Of a stretch of DNA of 64,000 bases, positions 57,541 to 64,000 are shown piece after piece (positions within the stretch are counted from its first letter, which is position 1; every line of letters begins with the position of its first letter). This DNA is from Micropterus salmoides (lineage: Eukaryota; Chordata; Actinopteri; Centrarchiformes; Centrarchidae): contig NW_024040040.1 in NCBI RefSeq assembly GCF_014851395.1, positions 22,239,000-22,302,999 of the forward strand, written 5' to 3'. The notes under the pieces are model-generated. The model was not told where the DNA came from, did no database searches, and saw only the letters and a program-made list of their open reading frames with translations. Both the position numbers and the translations under genes were made by a program.

Positions 57541-58460
57541 AGTTGATACGCTTATGTCACTTTCATTCTAATTACACGATTTCAAACTTTTCCAAGTTTT
57601 CATACCCCTTTCTAAATATTTCAGGTCATCTTCAAAACACTTGAGTTTCTCACATTTCTTCAACTTCTTCATGACTTTCAGCTAAAAACTACATTCAAAC
57701 CTTAAAATGTTCTACATTTATCAGTGCAGTTTTAGGTTTATTCATTGTACTTTAAAATCTTATTCACATTCTTTCGAACATTTCCCATGTTTCCAAGATT
57801 TCATAGTCCTTCAGCTACTTTCTGCTCATTAAAGCCAGCAATGCAGTGTAGCGTCAGCTTTTCAACAGTCCTTAAAACCGTCCACATCTTTCATACATTT
57901 GTACTATTCAAATTTGTTCAAGCCAGCAATTTAGTTTAGCGTCAGCTTTTCAACAAAACTTTCCACATCTTTCATACATTTGTACTATTTGACTTTATTC
58001 AAGCCAGCAATTCAGTTTAGTGTCAGCTTTTCAACAAAACTTTCCACATCTTTCATACATTTGTACTATTGAAATTTGTTCAAGACAGCAATTAAGTTTA
58101 GCGCAAGCCTTTCAAAAATCCTTAAAACATTGCACAGCTTTAATACTTTTGAACGATTCTACTTTTTTCAACCCAGCAATTCAGTTTAGCGCAAGCCATT
58201 CAGCAGTCAGCATTCACGCCGCAATTTCTTTCTTTTCTAGTTGCCTCACTCACACTATTGTTATCCAAAGCTTTATTATTCTTTTTTCTTCTTCTACGTT
58301 TTTCGCTGGACTACCTTCTGCATACTTTGTGCTATAAAAAACATTCAACTATTAAAATGTTCAGCTTTTTAAGGACATTTATGCTATTATATAACTTTTT
58401 TATACCTTTTATACTTTTTAAACTATTAAGGTTTTTGTGCATTTTTTTTCACAAAAACTA
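57541..58460. repeat. AT-rich tandem repeat, 80-90 bp units
   Basis: From about 57830 to 58210 five units share aagccagcaattcagtttag cgtcagcttttcaac and ccacatctttcatacatttg tactatt. It closes with cagcattcacgccgcaattt, the block shared with the palindromic family at 51480. The T/F-rich frames across it are incidental. Confidence 0.75.
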
Positions 58461-58925
58461 AGTAAGTAAGTCAATGGAGAATTCTTCAAATCCTGTTTTA
58501 AGCTGTTTCAGCTTTCAAAGCCTACTGTTTCTGCATACTTTCAGCTACATTCATCATTTCAACTGTAAAATGTTCACAAATCTTTAAGCTACTAATGCTG
58601 TATTCAACTTTTTCATATCTTTTATACTTTTTTCACTACAGCTGTTTTAGTTTGATGAACTCTTCAGGCTTTTTTGGAGTTTATAATGGGGAGCCGATGG
58701 GGAAAAATTCAGATCCTTTTTAAGCTCCTTCAACTTTCAAAGCCTACTACTTCTGCATACTTTCAGCTACATTCATCATTTCAACTGTAAAATGTTCACA
58801 AATCTTTAAGCTATCAAACTCGTATTCAACTTTTTGATATCTTTTATACTTTTTCCACTATCGTGATTTTAGTCTGGTAAAGAATTCAGGCTTTTTCTGA
58901 GTTTATAATGGAAGCGGATGAGACG
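58461..58925. repeat. 230-bp tandem duplication
   Basis: Two consecutive copies share tttcaaagcctact, ctgcatactttcagctacat tcatcatttcaactgtaaaa and gagtttataatgg. Probably part of the same dispersed family as the preceding tandem array. Confidence 0.8.
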
Positions 58926-59469
58926 GAATGTTCAGAGCTAGAGCACGTGATGTCATCGGTAGAGGGCAGGCAGCTGGAGATCTAATCTTAAAAATTAATT
59001 TTGAAATCGCTGGCCTGGCCACAATTTTAACTCTTCGGGCATGAAATTATACTACAAATGTAGGTATTTTTGTTGTGGTTCCTCATGTGTTTAGTAAATC
59101 CCTCGGGATTTGTCTCTGTGTCCTTCCAAAGGACAAGAGTGACAGAAAATCCTCCATAGGCTTCAATAGTAAATTCTCCTCAACATTTCTTGACCAGAGC
59201 GGAACGTACCAGTTTTTCTACTCGCCAAAGTGGTCCCTTTTTTCAACTTTATCCACACAAAAAATAGATCACATCGTTCGCAAATGCCTTCTGCCGCTGA
59301 CGGTCAGGTCATTTCGCCGATACGACCTATAGTTTTGTCTCTAGAGTGGTTTGTTTCAGGCAAAGTCTCAGAGAGAGTTTCCTATCTGTCAATATAGGAT
59401 AGCTGGTTGCCCAGGTGATGTTAATAAGCAGAGAAAGATCAAAGGGAGACAAACACGCACACACATTCT

Positions 59470-59510
59470 CTCTCTCTCTCTCTCTCTCGCTCTCACACAC
59501 ACACATACTT
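59470..59510. repeat. (TC)n and (CA)n microsatellite
   Basis: A TC run followed by a CA run. Another CA run lies at 59675-59692. Confidence 0.85.
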
Positions 59511-59745
59511 GGTCCTGTGTTCCGATGGGTGGACAGACGTTAAGCTATTTCTTGAATGATGTTAAGTGTACTGCATCCAGAGTACTGCGTCTGCTATTAC
59601 AACCACTACTAATGCACTAATTACTACTACTACTACCTGGTACTACAACTAACACACACAGAGAGACACAAACAGACACACACACACACACACTGTTCTC
59701 TTTATTGGAAACAGTTGGGTCTCTGTGTCTCACGGTCTCAGTCTT

Positions 59746-60135
59746 ATAGTCCACCTGTCTCTCTGTCTCACAGTCCGTCTCACAGTCTCACAGTATTATA
59801 GTCCACCTGTGTCTCTGTCTCACAGTCAGTCTCACAGTCGTATAGTCCACCTGTGTCTCTGTCTCACAGTCCGTCTCACTGTGTCACAGTCTTATACCAC
59901 CTCTCTCTCTGTCTCACAGTCTTTCTCAGTCTCATAGTCCACCTCTCTCTCTGTCTCACAGTCCCTCTCACAGTCTCACAGTCTTATAGTCCACCCGTGT
60001 CTTTGTCTCACAGTCCGTCTCACAGTCTTATAGTCCACCTGTGTCTCTGTCTCAAAGTCAGTCTCACAGTCTTATAGTCTACCTGTGTCTCTGTCTCAAA
60101 TTCAGTCTCACAGTCTCACAGTCTTAAAGTCCACA
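59746..60135. repeat. Minisatellite, 44/52-bp alternating units
   Basis: About eight units of atagtccacctgtgtctctg tctcacagtc(c/a)gtctcac agtctt. They differ mainly by presence or absence of an extra 8-bp ctcacagt. The Ser/His-rich frames over it (59725-60077) are repeat translations, not genes. Confidence 0.9.
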
Positions 60136-62884
60136 TGTCTCATGTGTACTCACACAGTACACATGTATGCATAACTGTGCACGCACACACACACACACAT
60201 TAAAGGAGACTTATTAGGCTTCTTATATTTTCTGTCTTATGTATAATGTTTCAGATGTTCATGTTAAACATGGCCAAAGCTCTACTCTTGACTCTTAATG
60301 ATGTCATACAGAGCTGGTTTTCCGTATATGGTAATTTGCCTGCCGCCTCAATAACAATTGGCAACTCCTATGCTTAGTCTGTCAGTACTGCTGAGCGGCA
60401 TAATCATCCTGCTTCAGGATCTCGGCCAATCAGAACACAGTAGGCTTTTGGAGGGGGGGGGGCTTAAAGAGACAGGAGCATCTACTGCTTGTTTAAGAGA
60501 GAGGCTGAAATGAGAGCTTGCATTAAGTTTAGCAATCCAGTTTAGCATTAGCCTTCAACAGCCAGCACTCACACCGCAATTTCTCCAAAAATGCACTGTC
60601 TAGTTTTGTAAATGCTATTGTTTGCCTGTTGCTTTTTCAGCTTATAAGCCAATAGTTTAGTATGTTTTTCCAGCTTCAAAATAACTTTGTTTAAAACTTA
60701 ATTTTTTTTGTTACTCCTCTGCATGAATAGTGTTTATCTCTTTTTTTCTTCTTTTTAATTTCCTGGTTCATCTTCTCATGTAATGTTCTCTCTCTAATCT
60801 TTTCAGATGTGATTGTAGGATTTAGATGTGATTGTAGGATTTCGAGTCTCTTGTGCTTTATTTTTTTTCAAGTGTGCTGATTTGGCTATTATTTTCCCTC
60901 CTAACACAGCTTTACACGCATCCCACAGCACAGGTTGGGACACCTCTCCATCCTCTACATATATCTGGATTTCCTTCACTCAGTCCTCATTTGTCCTTTC
61001 AATACGTTTGAGTCCAGTCTGCCATTGTTCCTACCTCACGGTCCTCTACCCTGTATCTGTCCTTTTTATACATCAGGAAGCAGAGACGCTCACAAGTCTC
61101 CATAAGAGTCCAAGTCAAGTCTTAAGTCTCTGAGCTAGAGTTCAAGCCAAGTCTTAAGTCTTGTGGTTATAATGAGTGTTGTATCACCTGTTACGTTCCA
61201 TCCATGCAGCTTAGAACACTGCATATCCCTAAGGAATTCTGTAACTGTAACCTGTTTTTCACTTACAGAGCACAACCATGCAGCCTAATGTGCAATGCAT
61301 CTACAACTAATGACAGCTTATAAACTACTGTAAGTCAACACATCCCCTGGACTCTAACCCAGTGTAACGTTAAGTAAAATAAACTGTAATGTTGATCAAC
61401 AATAAACCTGTAACCTGTTTGCAGACAACGTTAATCATTAACGTAAGCGGGACGTATATGATTACGTTAATCGACTACCACAAGTTTGGCAAGCAAACAA
61501 ACGCTCATTTATCTTTTCATAACGAACTACGGAGTTAACCTCTCGTAGGTTGTAGCTAAAGGAAGAAGCAAGTTAATGTTAGATGGTCAATGGTGAGCTA
61601 AACCTGTTTACTAACCTCAGGTTACTAACCTATTTTGCATTCACTGCTTCTTTTGTTTGGGTCTTGTTGTATGAAGTTTGAAAGCCAAAGCTTATGATGA
61701 ATGGCACAGCTGCTGCCAGTGCGGTCAACATGTTTGTTGTCCTCTCACGTGTGGCCATGTGCAGCAGATATGTAGTATGTGTTACGTAGGTAGGTTATAG
61801 GTAACACGGGGAGGGGAATAACTGCAAGCTCATAAGACGTTTCCTAAAAATAAACATTGTTCAAGAGTCCTCAAGTCCGAGGATTTGTACGTTGAGGAAA
61901 ATAACTGGTTAGAGCAGTTTCCTCTTGAGCTTTTGATTTTCATTCAAAGTTAGGTGACTGTCTTGTAAAAATACCACCCCTACCGTGTCCCTCTCTATCT
62001 TAGTTAGTATTTTCCTCCTTTTAATTGGCATTAGTACCATCTATCCATCCCTGTAAGCTGATGTTAGTACCATCTATCCATCTCTGTCAGCTCCACAAGA
62101 GTAACCTTGACTTTTCTCATTTGCTTTGAGGATATAACTCCAAATATATAACCAGATTACAGCTTACATGGAATACCTGGGACAAAAGAAACCAAAGAAA
62201 TCCAGTTATATATCACATTAATAGTGAGTAGATTTAGCCATTGAACGATCTTCTTAATGTTCTGTCTTATTTATCATGACATTACACCCATGTCCTTAGT
62301 AGCCTCCTCCACCGTGTTATAGGTACACGTTTCTCCCTTGTAAAACACCTGAAGCTTCGCTGGAATCGGTGTCTGGAAGCATATAATCCTCTCTTTTAGT
62401 ACCTTCTTTGCCTCGGTGTATTCCTTCTGTCTTCTCATTACCTCTGGTGCATAATCGTGATCCAGAAACCCCCTCCTCTCCTTGTATATAAAGCCTACTC
62501 TTCTTTATTTCTGAAGCTTAAAGGTTTCACCACAATGGACCCTGGCAGTGAGTCATTTGAAGGTCATGAAACAAGGGCACGATGAGTCTTTTCAATTTTG
62601 AGTTCGAACGTCGGGGAAAAGTGCTCATTGGCTAAGCGTTTGTCTCTGTCCTTCTTTCACCCCGTGGATTTGTAGTTACGTACTGTAACTCCAGATTCTA
62701 TGAGTGTAGGTGCAGCTATCACTATTGGGTTTACCCCTACGTGTGCCTGTGCAGCACTGAGAAAGGTTGTCTACGCCCATCCACAGCTTGGGTCTCTCCT
62801 ACGTCCACACCTTGTATATCTACAATGGTGAGACCTGGCCATCGGCTCCCATAGCGTCTCTTCAGCACTGAAAACCAATTCAAT
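60136..62884. other. Intergenic, no gene recognised
   Basis: CA run at 60185. About 60515-60605 is another piece of the cagcactcacaccgcaattt family, preceded by a G10 run at 60454. The rest has no recognised domain, repeat structure or long frame. Confidence 0.35.
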
Positions 62885-63200
62885 TCAAATTTATTAATAT
62901 TGTCCCAAATCACAACAACAGTTATCTCAGAGCGCTTTTCCTAAAAGAGCAGGTCTAGACCATACTTTGTGATGTTATTTACAGAAACCCAACAATTCCC
63001 ACCAAGAGACAGCACTAGGTGACAGAAGCAAGGAAAAACTTCCTTTTAAGAGGCAGAAACCTCGAGCAGAACCATGGCTCAGAGTGGGTGGCCATCTGCC
63101 TCAACCATTGGGGTTGAGAGAGAGAGAGAGGGAGGGAAAGAGAGTGGGGAGTGGGGTTATTTATAGTAGTGTTTATGAAAATAATCGTAATGTTAATGAT
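62885..63200 (-). repeat. L2-A-type 3'UTR, 5'-truncated insertion
   Basis: Closely repeats 30066-30330 (tcacaacaacagttatctca, gagcaggtctagaccatact, aggaaaaacttccttttaag) plus the GA-rich tract and the gttatttatagtagtgttta part found at 34100-34140. It is therefore the same 3'UTR without the L2-B insertion. Confidence 0.85.
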
Positions 63201-63209
63201 AATAATAAC

Positions 63210-63455
63210 AATTAAAGCTGCAAGCAGCATTGGGCAGGCCCTCGCACTTGTAGCTGGTGTGAGCCGGCCAAGTTGCACATTCTGGAGCTCTGCCGGAAGG
63301 TGCTATATGTCACTTCCTGTGTTCCCTATGTGGAGCTACATAGCACTTGCCGCTATGAATATAAATCGGTATTGGCGTGTAGATGTCTTCGGGGTGGGAC
63401 AGTTATCAAGCACGTAAAGTTTGGTTCAGATGTGAGCATGTACACTGAACAATAA
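63210..63455 (+). repeat. Array repeat, short fourth copy
   Basis: Begins aattaaagctgcaagcagca and follows the head of units B and C (gagctctgccgg, cacttcctgtgttccctatg, gagcatgtacactgaa) for 245 bp, then stops. One internal deletion compared with unit B. Confidence 0.85.
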
Positions 63456-64000
63456 TGTACCCAAACTATAAAATAAATTCCTTTTATATTTCCCTGCCTT
63501 GTTGTTTATGTGTACATAGAGAGGAAGAATGTGAGAACAGCACACATTTCATCGTTACTGTGTGTTAGAGCATGGGAGAACAGTGGATACTTTTAATACA
63601 GCCCACACCCCTAATACTGTGTAACTATAACAAGTAGAGAACAGAAGAAAAAGATGTTCTTTCTTTACAACTGTCTGCATAGCTTATTCATATTGTGTAA
63701 TGAATGAAAATAAATAGGCCTACTAGGCTCCTCTCTACTTTGACATTTAAGATTAGCTTGTTTGATCCACCTTCATACACATGTGACATTACTGTACAAC
63801 TTGAGAAAGGTGAGTTGTTTTCTGCTCCAGCCTGCCTAAAAGAAAAGCGTTTTTGGGATTAAATGGACTTTATTAGCTGCTGCAGTGCAGGATGAACTCA
63901 GAATAGACCCATTTCTCACCTTATTATTCTAAATCATGCAACGAAGAAGAAGAAATGCATAATAAATCCTGGGACAAAATCTGTCCACAAATAATGTACA
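63456..64000. other. Intergenic, nothing recognised
   Basis: AT-rich sequence without domain-bearing frames or clear repeats to the window end. Confidence 0.3.

Noticed and set aside
59725..60077. Ser/His-rich frames that look like repeat proteins
   Set aside because: They are translations of the 44/52-bp minisatellite in more than one frame.
59746..60135. Regularly spaced repeats resembling a CRISPR array
   Set aside because: Units are contiguous with no unique spacers, in a vertebrate genome, with no cas genes.

Overview
The window is teleost fish genomic DNA, most likely from a spiny-rayed (percomorph) species. The signs are spliced genes with GT-AG introns, a neuroligin terminal exon, L2-clade LINEs, Tc1-like elements, tRNA-derived SINEs, a retroviral env and several fish-type inverted-repeat elements. 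There is no bacterial-style operon, tRNA, rRNA or CRISPR array. Only one ordinary host gene is clear: the last coding exon and 3'UTR of a neuroligin-4-type gene on the + strand (22050-22944, UTR to about 24440). Everything upstream of 22050 is probably the last intron of that gene.

Left part, 1-11.7 kb: three spliced gene remnants of mobile or selfish ancestry lie side by side. They are a P2X7-type cytoplasmic (ballast) domain exon on the - strand (1-339), an eight-exon integrase-like DDE gene on the + strand (953-5600), and a roughly eleven-exon HECT E3-ligase-like gene on the - strand (11022-5967). The integrase and HECT genes are convergent and both damaged. A Penelope-type GIY-YIG remnant inside a 300-bp-armed inverted repeat has landed in an intron of the HECT gene. 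A Tc1-like fragment follows at 11181.

12-22 kb: mostly non-autonomous inverted-repeat elements, simple repeats and minisatellites, with one orphan candidate first exon on the - strand (12548-12659).

26.3-39.8 kb: a head-to-tail array of a 1.2-1.5 kb fish repeat carrying CTCF-like motifs. It is interrupted by a full-length L2-type LINE (L2-A, TSD gttca). L2-A's 3'UTR is in turn interrupted by a second L2 (L2-B) with an intact 1093-codon EN-RT reading frame.

40-51 kb: inverted-repeat elements, an L2 scrap, two SINE families, a 5'-truncated Tc1-like transposase gene and a pair of related LTR-like sequences.

51.5-60.2 kb: a palindromic repeat family, then an env-only provirus (- strand, 52252-57100, 4-bp TSD CCAG) that splits a LINE reverse-transcriptase fragment. 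Its env region carries immunoglobulin-like signatures upstream of a transmembrane-type envelope and is broken by several stops, all of them TAG. AT-rich tandem repeats and a long minisatellite follow. The last 4 kb is unremarkable apart from another L2 3' end joined to another copy of the array repeat.
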